Assembly (NCBI GenBank): GCA_949361645.1
Contig: OX442417.1
Coordinates: 15,843,427 to 15,907,426, forward strand
DNA: 64,000 bases
DNA from: Spongilla lacustris
Taxonomy: Eukaryota; Porifera; Demospongiae; Spongillida; Spongillidae
Direction of reading: 5' to 3'
The notes beneath the pieces are model-generated. The model ran no database searches, was not told the origin of the DNA, and saw nothing but the letters and a program-made list of their open reading frames with translations. Below are positions 9,495 through 21,889 of this stretch, piece after piece. Each line of letters begins with the position of its first letter. The first letter of the stretch is position 1. Both the position numbers and the translations under genes were made by a program.

Positions 9495-9950
9495 TTACAT
9501 TCTGTTAATACCAGCCCTTCTTGAACCTTCCACAATTTTCGCACACACATACACAACCAATACATAACCAAATGAATATAAATGCCACACCATAACTGTT
9601 ACATCGATTTTTGCCTCAGATGGCAGCAGGTCTGTTGGCACAGGAAGGTCAATGCTGCCATCGCAGGCCGACACGTATACCACATCTTGTTTGTTTCGTT
9701 CTGGTTTGGCAATGGCTTTGGCATAGTGGACGCTCTCCACTATCGGTTCCTGAACTACAATAGTGACGGCGCCATTTCTTAATGCGTTAGCATCGGCCAC
9801 CGCCTCCTCTTTTGCCTGCTCTTCGTTCGGCTTGGCGCCTCCTCCGTACTCGCTGGTATCTGGGGGCATTAGACTGCTGCTGCTCGACTCTAAAAAAAAA
9901 CGTTGGTCCTCAGCTGAAGTAGTTACAAGGCTCGCAGTTGCTCCAAACAT
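9495..9950 (-). CDS. Hypothetical protein or first coding exon, 151 codons
   Basis: Open from ATG (9,950) to stop with a balanced composition. The N terminus is Ser- and acid-rich (EDQRFFLESSSSS), the middle is Glu/Ala-rich, and a hydrophobic run (VMVWHLYSFGYVLVVYVCA) could be a membrane segment. Alternatively the coding exon may end at SEAKID, where GAT|GTAACAG makes a plausible splice donor, and the hydrophobic part would be intronic. It lies just outside the large inverted repeat that begins near 10,085, so it is one of few non-repetitive open frames here. I do not recognise the family. Confidence 0.4.
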   Translation of the reverse strand: MFGATASLVTTSAEDQRFFLESSSSSLMPPDTSEYGGGAKPNEEQAKEEAVADANALRNGAVTIVVQEPIVESVHYAKAIAKPERNKQDVVYVSACDGSIDLPVPTDLLPSEAKIDVTVMVWHLYSFGYVLVVYVCAKIVEGSRRAGINRM

Positions 9951-10084
9951 TGTCTAAAGAGTTGAACTACTTAGCCGCGGTACACCAAGTTTCGTGGCAA
10001 TTGGTATCGTTCCGACTAATTAACTTGAGTTCGACCATAGATTGAAGAATACCTGAATACAAAACGCGTCACGTAATCCATTGA

Positions 10085-10987
10085 ATTGTCAATGGACCCT
10101 TTGCATGAAAGATCGGAAGTACGATAAATGTCAAGTCCGGAGTAAAAGCCACAGCGGTTGCCTATGGAACGCCAAACTGGACAAAATTATTTCTTCCTCA
10201 CCGCAACGATCATGACTACCGAATCGATCCTTTGCGGTCATCGGATCGATTGTCCAGCTAGCGCATTGCAGTCGAGCTAATCATAATTGCTAATACCACC
10301 CAAACCCGCGGCCGGATCCAGTTTCTTACTGAGTTTACAGAACTTTGGAGCCTGACCATTTAAATAATAGAGATGCTTTTGAGGCGTGGGATTTTGAGCA
10401 AGCTTTCTTTAAAATATCATATGTAGCGCACTATCGAAGGTCTACAGACCAAGAGCAAGTCAGTGACCTATGCTCAAAGGCCTACTTTGTAAGTTTTTTA
10501 TATTTCCAATCCAGCTGTACATGTGTGCATCTCATTCAGCTGATTCCGGGCTTTATTTCTCGCAGCTACTATTGATATTGAAGGATCTCATCGGGTTAGG
10601 TGACGGGTACAGCCGGATTTATCGAATAGGCCTACCACTCGTCCTTCTCCGGCCACGCTTCTGGCACCACGGAACGGAAACCAACAGTACCTACTAGTCA
10701 TACCTGACATTTATGTGTGTGTGTGCGCTCAGTCCACTGATCAGGTTGTCAAAATCTCTTTGCATATGCATGTGCGTGTACGTCTGTGAAGTGTGTGCAG
10801 TGTTGTCTTGGGTGTATTTATTTATAAGGTGTGCTATTCGGTTAACTTGATAGTTTTTACCTCTCATCTGTAGAGCAATCCAACTGATCTAAGTTGATCT
10901 CTTTGTACATGCATTTGCGCCTTTAAAAAAATTTAAATGGTACATGTTGATGTACCCAGCCTCTGTGTGCGTGCGTGCATGTGTGTG

Positions 10988-11025
<38 letters not shown>

Positions 11026-11330
11026 AAGGAGCTAGAAGTGTGCATAAGGTACCATTGAGAGCTCTTTGATATCTTTGTTATTCATGTCAAACAATAATTT
11101 GGAATCATGAAAGTCTTTAAGAACCAGAACCTAGATGGATTCCTTGTTGAAGGCCAGTGCTGCAGCCTTTGCTGAAATATTGCAGGCACTAATAACTGGA
11201 ATTGAGGAGATTTAATCAGTCATGTTGAACACTTGAAATATCCTTTTATCTCATTACTAGTGATTGGAGTAAATGTAATCTCAGTTGGTTGTTCGTTTTT
11301 GTAAATTAATAAATGAGATTGTTTAGCTCA
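10085..11330. repeat. Left arm of 10.6-kb inverted repeat
   Basis: Reverse-complement match to 18,060-20,725. Examples: 10,580-10,700 pairs with 19,790-19,890 (GGCCTACCACTCGTCCTTCT), 10,720-10,900 with 18,480-18,620, and 11,040-11,290 with 18,080-18,320. The left arm lacks two insertions of the right arm (18,650-19,750 and the foldback 20,311-20,654). Confidence 0.85.
10966..11025 (+). repeat. TG microsatellite
   Basis: Alternating TG with few interruptions. Its reverse complement occurs in the other arm at 18,340-18,420. Confidence 0.95.
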
Positions 11331-11502
11331 CATGCTTTGTAGCTCCTGGTAGATTAAAACAAGAGCTTATATCTATGCTTCTATAATTAAAATGAACATG
11401 ATGCCTATTAATGAACAGAGCTAGTAAACAAATGCAGAGAATAACCCACTCATCAATTCAAAGGCACACTTGAAATTTATAACATTCCAAATCCATCGTT
11501 TC

Positions 11503-11724
11503 CTATAACTGCTTCCACCATATCATCCCCTCATTTCCATTCAGTTTGCAAGTTTCAGCTGTTGGGAATCTTGCAGTGGGGTCATTAAAATGGACTGGGT
11601 CAAACGCCCATGTGGCAATTTTCCATCTGGAAGATAATGTTGGTAACACGTATGCACATGTACCTTGAAAAGACATACCGTTTGCCTCATTTAAAAACTG
11701 ATAGCTTGCTCTTCTAAATCTCAT
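11503..11724 (-). pseudogene. Possible HECT-domain C-lobe exon fragment
   Basis: The minus strand reads YVLPTLSSRWKIATWAF then NDPTARFPTAETCKLNG. The order Pro ... basic/hydrophobic ... LPxAxTC-like resembles the end of the HECT ubiquitin-ligase C-lobe, where the Cys of the TC motif is catalytic. After ETC the frame diverges from the expected hydrophobic tail and stops. A duplicate at ~15,575-15,700 keeps only the last part (KPASTCEMELRQGY). The identification is tentative. Confidence 0.3.
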
Positions 11725-12034
11725 TGGAAATCAATTTCACGTCAAGAAGACAAAAAAATGAATTCCTATACAAGATGGGACAACCCTCTACAAACTTTGA
11801 TACATAAACAATATATCATTTCAATTTGTTGTGGGTAAAGTATGGCAGAACAATGCACAAATAATGTTTTTAATCCCTCTATGAATTGATCCATAACTGC
11901 TTTAACTTTATATAACATAATGGTATGCATAGAAACAATAATTAACAAATAAAACATATACTATTTACAATCAATTACGATACACGAATAATGCGTAATA
12001 CACACAACACACTGTAGCTACAGTTAATTAAATT

Positions 12035-12265
12035 TTAAGATGGGAGCCATCTGGAGAGGATCGCTGTCGGAAGGGAAAGCATGTGCAGTACAAGGGTGTA
12101 AGGAACATATTGATCCATCCATGTGGCACTCCCATATGACCAGTCATGGACTTTTCCTGGTGATGTCCCTAACACCTGGTTGAAAATGTCTTTATATTTG
12201 CCATCATTGTTCAGAGTTGGTTGCCTTGTCCCGTCAGTCCTCACACAGTCTGAAATGTATATCAT
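12035..12265 (-). other. Open segment of unknown origin, possible exon
   Basis: 76 codons on the minus strand containing VLGTSPGKVHDWSYGSATWM. Composition is protein-like but I recognise no domain. A 45-bp piece at its 3' side (TTAAGATGGGAGCCATCTGG) recurs in the same orientation at ~46,655-46,700, next to the other reverse-transcriptase copy. Confidence 0.25.
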
Positions 12266-12289
12266 CTACATCATATGTATTAGCCTCCC

Positions 12290-14938
12290 CTGGTAGCCAG
12301 TCCTATAATTTAAACTCCAGTGCTGCTCTTCCACTAGATGTATTACCTTCCCTAGAGGACGTTTTCAGCCTCAAATGTGCCATCATACAATTTATTCCTA
12401 ACCGTGCTAAGCATGCCTTTGCAAGAGCTCTCTCTTCATCCTTACAGAGGGTTGTTTCTGAGAACTCCTAAGATTCCTGGTTGAAGCTTTTAATGCTTCT
12501 AAAGTGCATCCTTCCAAGCGCTAAGCGAGGAGGCCGTCATAATAAACCAGTCCCCATTGAGACACTTTGTGACCTTTGGTTAAAGGATAGCTTCAGTGAA
12601 TTGGGGAGGGTGGCAAGGGCCCGTCTTTACCATTCAACCGATTGTATCATGCCAAGGACAGCTCTTCAAAACAACAGGTGATCTCAGCATCTCCCTTGCC
12701 TAAGATGGTCTTTATGGCAAGGCATGTCAGGCATTAGTTTCATCAGGTGTATCACCAAATTCTGGAGAGACATGGAAGTTGCTATTTACCAAGTGTGAAC
12801 ATCCTATCACACCTACTGCACCTGAATTTGATGTTAGCATTCTCAGTAGTGTTAACATAATGGCAATTTTGAGATCATTTCCTAAACTCACTGCTGCTGG
12901 GCCTACTGGTCTCTGTGTCCAGCATCTTATTGATGCAGCAGACTCTCCTTTTCAGACGGCAGATCTGTCTTCTCTCAAGGCAGTTGTTCATCTTCTTGCA
13001 TCAGGAAGAGCTCCATCTCAACTTGCTGTCATCCTCGCTGGTGGAAATAAATCTAAGCCTGATTGCCCCCTGGATGTTCGGCCCATTGCTGTTGGAGAAA
13101 CCCTCTGCCGCCTAACAGAAAAGTGTCTGTGTGCTGCAGTGAAATGCAAGGCAGCAGAGTTTTTTCATCCACATCATTTTGGTGTGGCATGCCCTTTTGG
13201 CACAGAGAAAATTGCTCATGGGCTGAGAAGATGTGTTGAGGAGCATTGGTATGATACTGAATTTGTTGTTAATAAGGTAGATCTGAAGAAAGCATTTGAT
13301 TTGGTGTCACGTCAAGCTCTCTTGATCGAAGTTAAAAAATCACTTTCCAGAGTTACTCTCTTGGGCCTGTTGGTACTATGGGCAACATCCTTTGTTATGG
13401 CACACAATGGGTCATCTGCAGTCTGAATCTAGAGTTCAGCAAAGGGATCTACTAGGACCTCATTTTTTTGACCTGGTCTTGAACTTACTAATTTCTGCTA
13501 TCACTAAAGATGAGGTTTGTTCAAATCTTCAGTTCGATGCCTGGTATCATGATGATGGAGTGCTGGCTGGTCCCACATAGGGCACTGGCATTGATCAAAG
13601 GTATTGGTCCATCACTTGGCCTCTTTGTGAATGTGAGCTCTTCAGCCAAAGTGATCTGAGATCTTTCCCATCTGACATGAAACAGTCTCACAATCCCAAA
13701 ATTGAGATCTTGGGAATTCCAATAGGTGACAAAGATTTTGCTCAGCCTTTGTCTCCAGAAAGAGGTTAGAGGCAAGACCCCTGCTTGAAAGACTTGAGGA
13801 AGTTGGTGCAGTGGACCCTCAGGTTGCTTTAACGCTCTTGCGTATGTGTGGCGGGTTCTTTCGGCTTGCACATCTAGCCCGTGCCACTCCTCCTTCGCTT
13901 GTTATGGCTTCTCTTGAGCTTTTTGATGAAGATGTTCGTAGATGTTTTTCATCATGCACTGCAGTTGATAAACTGATGTTGCCTGGCAGCAAGCCCAGCT
14001 AAGCCTAAGCAGAGGAGGGTTGGGCATGAAGTCTCTGTCCCGCCACTCACCTGCAGCATTCATTGCATCTCTATACTCCTTTGGCTATGGCTCCATAGAC
14101 ATTTAATGCATCTGTATTTCCTTCTGATGCAATTCAGACTGATGGTTTAGTTTCATCTCCAGTCCATCAAAAGCAACTTTCAAGCAAGATTGATATATAT
14201 CAGTTCAATAGCATCCTGATTGCTTCTTCTGTTGCTGATAAGGCTTGTCTGTTGTCTGTCTCATCCCCCCATGCTGCTTCATGGCTGTCTGTAGTCCCTT
14301 CTGAAGGTCTCGGCCTTCATCTGGAGCCTTCAGTATTCCAGGTAGCTGTCAAGTGGTGGCTTGGTTTGGACACCTCTAATGGTTCCCAGTGTGCCCTATA
14401 CCCAAACAGTACATTAGATCCCCTTGGTCACCACGCCACAACATGCAAATAAGGAGGAGACGTGGTCATCCATCACAACCATCTGTGCAATGTGTTGGTG
14501 GAGACTTGCCGTAGAGCCCACTTGAGTGTGAAGGTGGAGATGGGTAGCAACCTTACTTCAGACCATGACCACTCACGCCCCGCAGACATTTTGCTACCCA
14601 ATTGGGCCCTTGGTAAACTAGCTGCCTTTGATATCTCAGTGACATCACCGCTAAATCCTAAAATTGTATCAGTAGCTGGATTGTCAGCTGTGGCAGCTGC
14701 GTTGTCCACTGAAGAGCGTAAACACACAGAAAATGACCCCAAATGCAGTGCCTTGGGCTGGTGTTGTATACATCTGGTTGCAGAGTCATATGGTGCTTGG
14801 GGAAAAGAAGCCATAGATTCGTTTAAAATGCTTGCCTCCCGTCTTGCCATAACATCGGGCAAAACAAAATCAGCTGTGCTGTCTGAGATGTACAGTAGGC
14901 TCAACCTTAACTTTAATTGTCCTGAAGTAATGTTCTAA
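12290..14938 (+). pseudogene. Reverse-transcriptase element, copy 1 (non-LTR-like, dead)
   Basis: Fragments in order: an N-terminal region (LPSLEDVFSLKC), a stop at 12,469, then RT motifs. These are DVRPIAVGETLCRL, ACPFGTEKIAHGLRR, motif A VDLKKAFDLV (~13,276), a damaged motif B (RVQQRDLLGP, where copy 2 has GVQQGDPLGP) and motif C YHDDGVLAG (~13,548). The C-terminal part has a CCHC-like knuckle whose second Cys is Tyr here (CALYPNS...HHATTC), a TAA at 14,450-14,452, and RPADILLPNW...AAFDISV. That last pattern fits the restriction-like endonuclease of early-branching non-LTR elements. At least four frame changes make it inactive. It lies between two copies of a host tandem duplication. Confidence 0.8.
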
Positions 14939-15069
14939 TGTATTAGTGATTGCCAATTGACATTATGCTATTTGCATTTGCTGCATAATTAGCACCAAAC
15001 AACTCTCTATCATTTCTTGCAACCATTATCTATTTATGCATGTGCAGGTTAAGTAAAGATTTAGCTACT

Positions 15070-16235
15070 TCATGTACAATACTATGTGACACATTATTCT
15101 ACTACCTTCTGTACAATCTCACTTATATTATCAGGAACAGCACAAAAATCAACAGCGATGTTTGTATTAAAACCTGATGTACACCACTTCAGCAAGAACA
15201 GGATGGTCGCAACATCCTTGCACAATTTACATTGGCAATGTATACACCAAGACAGCAAAACTGCATGCATGCCAGTAAGGATACCTTTAACATTGCTTGC
15301 TTGTGCATGATTACGTACGTATGTGGCATGACCTCATACAGTACAGCACAATACAATAAAGCTACTTCGATTCTGTTTGCTTTCTCCATGGCAATAGATT
15401 AGCTTAAAACAATTTCACTAACTATACTGATGCGGTAGATTTACAACACGAGATTGTTTTACAGTATATCTATGCTTTTACAATTATGATAAACATGATG
15501 CCGGCCTATCAATGAACAGTGTTAAAATGCAGAAAATAACATACTCAATAACAAATGAAATGCACTCTTAAAATCAAATCCATTGTTTCCTATAACATAT
15601 CCTTGCCTCAGTTCCATTTCACAAGTTGAAGCCGGCTTGTCAAATTCCATAGCAAGGATTGCATCCATCTCTATGAAGAAACGTAAAATGAAATCTGAAG
15701 ACAAAGATATATAATAATAAACAAAATATCGTTTCAATCTATTGTCGGTGAAGTGTGACAGAACAATGCACATGTAATGTTTTAAATCTCTGCTCTATGA
15801 ATTGATCCATAGCCACAGCTACTTTATACAATAGTAGTTTAGCAGTAAAGCTCTTATGTTGTTTCTATTAGTGATGGCATCTTGCTATTTTCAATCTCAA
15901 ATAGTGCACTCGCTGCATACAAACAGCTATCTATTAGTACAATACTATGTGATTCATCCTACTACCTTCTGTATAAATCATCAGGAATATCACAAACATC
16001 AACAGCAATGTTACGTTTGTAAACGAACCTTTAGCTTGCACAATTCTGAACATTGCAGTGTTTACACCTAGATAGTAAAACTGATGTGCCTGCATGCATG
16101 CCAGTAAGGACGCCATTTATTATTTGCATGTGCATGAAGAAGTACATATGTTGACCTCATAAAGTACATATGTATAATACCTTAAGCAGCCTAGAAGGAT
16201 CAAAGCTACTTTTATTAGCTTCCTGGCATCAATGA
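15070..16235. repeat. Tandem duplicated block around reverse-transcriptase copy 1
   Basis: 15,085-15,300 and 15,935-16,115 are diverged direct copies (TACAATACTATGTGA, CATGCATGCCAGTAAGGA). 15,440-15,800 is a copy of 11,330-11,900 (CATGATGCC...ATGAACAG, then CAAATCCAT...TTTCCTATAAC). The RT element thus sits inside an older tandem duplication. The minus-strand HECT-like remnant KPASTCEMELRQGY is at ~15,590-15,680. Confidence 0.6.
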
Positions 16236-16583
16236 AAACAATGTTTAGCCTAATTGCAATTCTCAGTGGTTCCTAAGAAGATAAATTAGCTTAAAGCAAT
16301 TTCATCAACAATATTTATTAATACTGATGCATTGAGATAAATGTTTTTAAAACAAACAACACAGAAAGCATTCATTATAGTACTTCACTAGTCTAGATAT
16401 AAATAACAATATGGTTATATCTAATCAGGTAAATCCTCTAGTTGGTAAAAAATGAAATACAATGAGAACTTTAAATACCATATAGTAGCCTTGTTTGCAG
16501 ACACAATATCCTTCACTAGATTAACGTCAGAAGAATTCTGGGTTGAAAGAATGATATTTAAAAAATTAATCTTCTACTGCACC

Positions 16584-16614
<31 letters not shown>

Positions 16615-18055
16615 TATATTATATATATATATATATATATAGCCCATCTACACATACATATCCCTTGTTTGCAGGTACACATGCACAGAATCATTTTGTC
16701 CTCCTGAAATTTCTAAGTCAAAAGCTCAAATCAATCACAACTGAAAACACATTCACCTTCTCTTCAGATACATCTCCCTAAGATTATAAGGTAAATAAAT
16801 AGACTTTGTCTAACTATACTGTTCACAAATAAGGGCCTCCTTTCGTGGCTATAAGTGCTACAGCTGTCAAATAATAATGCCGTCATTACAAAAATGAAAT
16901 TATGCAAGCATATATTTATCGCATCAGTGCTTTTGTCATCCCCTCCTTTCAATGGTTCATAAATCATGTAGCTACTCGTATATACTAATGATGACCTTAG
17001 TGTGTAGTTAGTCAGGAAAACTGTACCCAGTAGTGTGACAAACATCCATCTATAAATACATGTACATGCACATTTACAGGGTGTATATTATCAAGCTTAT
17101 ACATTGTGAGGAGACTCATATACATTTAGTAAATCAAGGTACCACTGCAATGGTACATTATAGGTACCTTTACTGTTTCAATACTTCTGGTGTTGTCAAC
17201 GGTTCAAGATCCACTCCTTTTGTGGGTTGCAAATCCTTTACCTTTGGAAAATATGATATAAGAAGTTCCCTAAAAACTCCTCACCTGTCATTTTTTAAGT
17301 AACTCGACAAGCTTTACTTCAAGCCGGTCCAGCAAGAAGCAGTTTGTCTTTATTCTTCTCGGTGAATGTTAGTACTTGATATTCCATCCGTTTTTGAAGA
17401 CATGCAAGGTGGTGTCTCCATACCATATTAGGTGTACCACTAGCTATTTGGAACTATTATAGCTTTTTCCTTCTCTCAATCTATTCTTTTGCTCTTCTTT
17501 GAAAGCAGGTTCTGCATGCATGGAACAGTGCGAAAATAATAATAAATTCTTACTTTAGTGCCCAACAAAAACAACACTTAGCCATCAGCGGGCAGCATTT
17601 TGAATCATGAATTTCTAGAGGACATATAGTGATTCTGTGCCTGCAAGCAAGGTGTATCACCTGCAATTTCAGCTAAGGCTACAGCACTGGCCTTCAACAA
17701 GGAATCCCCTTAAGCTCTGGTTCTTAATGACCTTCATGATGCCCAATTATGATCTCGCACACCATGGTACAGTATTAGACCTTACATGTAATTCTTAAAA
17801 AATCATTCCTTCAACTCATAATTCGATCTATATTGTGTCTGCAAACAAGGATATCATACATTATTTGAAGTTCTTATCGTATTTCTTTTTATTTATTTAT
17901 AGGATTTGTCTCAGTGTTGATTTACATCTTAGGTATCACCATATTGTTATTTATGTCTAGATCAGTGTTTGTTTTTTGGTTTAATCTCAATGCAGGTTCT
18001 ACAAAGCATACAAGCTAAACAAAATATGATATTTTTGGGTGATAAACAACATCCA
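16236..18055. other. Interior of the 10.6-kb inverted repeat, no gene seen
   Basis: A+T-rich DNA with an AT dinucleotide stretch at 16,582-16,640. A partial copy of the 18,165-18,260 block lies at 17,640-17,760 (CACTGGCCTTCAACAAGGAAT). Short open frames lack protein-like context. Confidence 0.5.
16582..16640 (+). repeat. TA microsatellite
   Basis: Imperfect (TA)n with an internal TAATATTATATATTATA break. It can form a cruciform. Confidence 0.95.
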
Positions 18056-18394
18056 CAAAAATAAAACAACTGAGAGCACATTTACTTCAATCACTAGCGG
18101 TACAGTAATGTGATAAAAGGATGTCTTCAAGTGTTCAACATGACTGATTAAATCTCCTCAATTCCAGTTATTAGTGCCTGCAATATTTCAGCAAAGGCTG
18201 CAGCACTGGCCTTCAACAAGGAATCCATCTAGGTTTAGGTTCTTAAAGACTTTCATGATTCCAAATTATTGTTTGACCTGAATAACAGAGATATCAAAGA
18301 GCTCTTAGCAGTACCTTATGCACACTTCTAGCTCCTTGCACACACACACACACACACACATGCACACGCACACACACACGCACACACACACACG

Positions 18395-18425
<31 letters not shown>

Positions 18426-18617
18426 CATGTACCGTTAATTCTTTTTAAAGGTGCAGATGCATGTACGTGTACAAAGAGATCAACTTAGATCAGTTGGATT
18501 GCTCTACAGATGAGAGGTAAAAACTACAATGACAACCCTGCACACACTTCACAGACATACACACACATACATATGCAAAGAGATTGTGATAACCTGATCA
18601 GTGGACTGAGCACACAA

Positions 18618-18649
<32 letters not shown>

Positions 18650-18788
18650 GCACGGCGGATGCACATAATGATAACTGGAGAAGTGACCATTCTGTTGTTT
18701 AGATGGTAGGTTTAAACATTCCAATGACACCGCTAACATACACTCTTTCCAGGGCTGTTCCCGCCAGTACGGTTGCACTGTTTTAAAT

Positions 18789-18950
18789 TAGACCACTTTT
18801 CCCAATAGTGTCTCGATTTTTACAGGTACTGATTGGCCTTCAACAGATGGGACTTCATTTTGCTGTGCTGCTTCGTCCCTCTTGTGCCAAATGGCATCCA
18901 GTTCAGCTAGCATGTTAAATGATGAGGGAGTGGCCTGAGGTATGGAGGAA
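18789..18950 (-). other. Candidate terminal coding exon, unknown protein
   Basis: On the minus strand an acceptor CCTCAG is followed by an open frame starting ATPSSFNMLAELDAIWHKRD and ending LLGKVV-stop. The sequence looks protein-coding (charged helix, no low complexity), but I recognise no family. It lies in the part of the right arm missing from the left arm. Confidence 0.35.
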
Positions 18951-19366
18951 GAGAGAACAGTGGTATGTACTGCTATGAGGCTGTTCACCAGCAAAGTAGG
19001 AGGGATGGAGGAAGGAGTAAAGGGGAGGAGGATACAGGGTCATAGCCAGATTTACGAGGGGGGGGGGTCAGATATGTGCGAGTGAGTATACTTAGAGAGG
19101 TCCTATTCTAAATGCAGACAAATTGTACTATTAAATAGTCAGTAGTACCATTGAAATCATGCACCAAATATTTGTCAAATAACAATTCATTATTGGAAGA
19201 TAGTGGGTCACGTCACTTGTGATCTTCATTATGGAAGGGGAGTTGTTTGCCCCCCCCCCCCCCCCCCCCACCCCAGCCCTGGGATTAGGGGAGCATAGAA
19301 GGGGAGGAGGGAAGGTGGGAGGATAAAGAGGAGGGAACTATTGTAATCTATTTGTTTGGCTCACCT

Positions 19367-19575
19367 GCCGATCAAGTTCTCTTTCCCTCTGGCATCGTGG
19401 TGATGTCATACATCTCTGACCCAAGTATCTGGTGCCAACCAGCTGCTGACAAAACTCCTTGTGAAGAGCCTGCAGCTGTTGGTGCTTCACTGTACACAAG
19501 CTTGGGAGCAGCTCTGGACGGGTACTGCTGACTGCCATAAGGGTGAAATGCAGGAGCCCTTAGAATGACATCAGT
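19367..19575 (-). other. Candidate internal exon upstream of 18,789-18,950
   Basis: Between a TTGCAG acceptor (~19,597) and a GGCAG|GTGAGC donor (~19,366) two minus-strand frames are open. One reads HQQLQALHKEFCQQLVG, the other HTDVILRAPAFHPYGSQQ. I cannot decide which is translated. It may belong to the same unrecognised gene as the exon at 18,789. Confidence 0.25.
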
Positions 19576-20310
19576 GTGGTCTAGTACAGAGGACTGCAAT
19601 GGATCTAAGGAAGCAGTGAGCAAAGGAAAGGGAAGGGAGACAGATAGAGGAGGCAGTAGGGAGAGCAAATTGCTGTGTAGTAAGCCCCTGCGGTTATCCC
19701 CTTATTTTGTTCACAGAGTCGCCTTCAGCAGGGACTATAGACAGCGAACAATGGCAGACCGAATGAATAATGTGAGGTATTACTAGTAGATACAGTTGGT
19801 TTCCGTTCCGTGGTGCCAGAAGCGTGGCCGGAGAAGGACGAGTGGTAGGCCTATTCGATAAATCCGACCGGCTGTACCCGTCACCACAATATTTTAATCC
19901 GATGAGATCCTTCGATATCAATGGTAGCTGCGAGAAATAAAGCCCGGAATCAGAATGAGATGCATTGGAAATATTAAATAAAAAACTTACAAGTAGGCCT
20001 TTGAGCACAGGTCACTGACTTGTTCTCATTTCGACTGGTCTGTAGACCTTCGCGCGCTACATATGAAAGCTTGCTTAAAATCCCGTGCCTCAAAAGCATC
20101 TCTATTATTTAAACGGTCAGGCTCCAAAGATGTGTAAACTCAGTAAGAAACTGGATCCGGCCGCGGGTTTGGGTGGTATTAGCATATTATAATTAGCTCG
20201 ACTACAATGCGCTAGCTGGACAATCGATCCGATGACCGCAAAAGATCGATTCGGTAGTCATGATCGTTGCGGTGAGGAAGAAATAATTTTGTCCAGTTTG
20301 GCGTTCCATA

Positions 20311-20654
20311 GTTGCCTAGAGACATTGTGTCACATTCGCGGACCTTTGCGTAATAAAATGGCAACGCTCGTAGTCATTCCTTCCCGCTCGGTCAGTGATC
20401 CTTCGGCCGATCCAGTTCCTGGTCAAACTATGCTGCCAACAGTAAGCTTGACCGAGTCTGAAATACCCTGAGCCTTTTTTGAAATGGATGGCTTTACAAG
20501 GCTCTGGGTATGTCAGACTCGGTCAAACTTACTGTTGGCAGCATAGTTTGATCAGGAACTGGATCGGCCGAAGGATCAATGTCTGAGCAGACTCTAAGCA
20601 TTGCCATTTTATTACGCAAAGGTCCGTGGGCGTGACACAATGTCTCTAGGCAAC
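20311..20654. repeat. 344-bp foldback unique to one arm
   Basis: Inverted arms of ~155 bp (GTTGCCTAGAGACATTGTGT ... ACACAATGTCTCTAGGCAAC) around a ~35 bp loop near 20,487. In the left arm of the large inverted repeat (~10,155-10,175) the sequence runs GGTTGCCTATGGAACG without it. It therefore arose after the arms formed, by insertion or template switching. No direct target duplication is visible. Confidence 0.75.
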
Positions 20655-20729
20655 CGCTGTGGTTTTTACCCCAGACGTGATGTTTATTGTATTTCCGATC
20701 TTTCATGCAAAGGGTCCATTGTAGGCGGC

Positions 20730-21885
20730 GGACCCTTTGAAGTGAACTGTGTTTCGGTTAACCCTTTTGTAGATTACGCTTTTCCCCCTACTTTCACTGC
20801 TGTTTAAGACAAAAATCGAGATCTTAGGCATTCTTTGTACTCCCACTGATCTTGCTTTCCAGTGTTGATGCAATTCATTAAGCACACTCTATGTAGCTAT
20901 CGTATCTATTGTTTCCGCCTCTTCGGAACATATATCTCAACTTAGAGATGCTTCCAACCATTCGTTTCTAAAAGCAAAGCATTCCTCTGTGGAACGAACA
21001 TATAGCCGTTGTAAGGGGCTGTAGCATGTGGGTACAACTGCCTGGTGAACAGGTCACTGACCCATCGTGTTTTGGAACATAGTGTGTGAGTTAGACACAC
21101 GCAACAAAGTCCAATTTTGTATTTCAATGTTCAGAAAGAGTTGCTCTGTGGAACGCATACAGCCAAAGGTAGACCAACATTATGCAAATGTCTTATAGAA
21201 ATTATAGTTGTGTGGGTTATTTTCATTAAATTGTTCCTGGACGTTGTGTGGGTTATTTTCATTAAATTGTTCCTGGACCGATATATGTTTCGGTACTTCT
21301 CTTGCATGGTCAGTGCAAGCTAGATAGCACTTAGACACATCTACGCAGTTACTATGATCAGTTGTAGGGAATGCACTTATAGTTGTGTAGTAGCTGATTG
21401 AACAAATGCCTTGTAAAGTGCAATTGATGATCCGACTGCAGACCAATGACGCGTTTTGAAATAGGCAGCAATTCCATCAAACGTGCCTGTTTGAAACATC
21501 TGTAAGCTCTCTCTAGCTAAATGTGCTTTTATTCTTGGGTGATGTAGACAAGCTAGAATAGCGGCCGAACGTAACCCAGCCACGACAAAATGTATTGAAA
21601 GCAATGGACCAATGGTATCGGAAGTTGTAAGCAACTCGTTAAGAGAATCTGTTTTGGCCAGTGTTTCAGGTATTTTACTGTCCATAATCGTCTCCTGTAT
21701 CGCTCGTATTATGGCAAGTCAGTTTCGGCCCTTGGTAGGCTATCTCTATATAAGTTTATTACACCAAATGTGTCACGTGCTGAAACGCGGATCATTTCTA
21801 ATTACCCCCGCGTTTTGTATCCAGGTATTCTTAAATCTATGGTTCAACAAAATAGGCCAAAATAGTATCAAATTCTCATGGAACC
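20730..21885. other. Intergenic segment with one unrecognised minus-strand frame
   Basis: Holds a 102-codon minus-strand frame (21,377-21,685) starting MDSKIPETLAKTDSLNELL, with an Ala/Leu-rich middle and no known domain. A direct 30-bp duplication (GTGTGGGTTATTTTCATTAA at 21,209-21,239 and ~21,245-21,275) lies beside it. No other gene seen. Confidence 0.3.
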
Positions 21886-21889
21886 GGTG

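Larger units (their letters stand above)
18060..20725. repeat. Right arm of 10.6-kb inverted repeat
   Basis: Inverted counterpart of 10,085-11,330. It contains CA repeats (18,340-18,420 and 18,625-18,650). It also has two stretches absent from the left arm: 18,650-19,750, with candidate minus-strand exons, and the foldback at 20,311-20,654. Confidence 0.85.
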
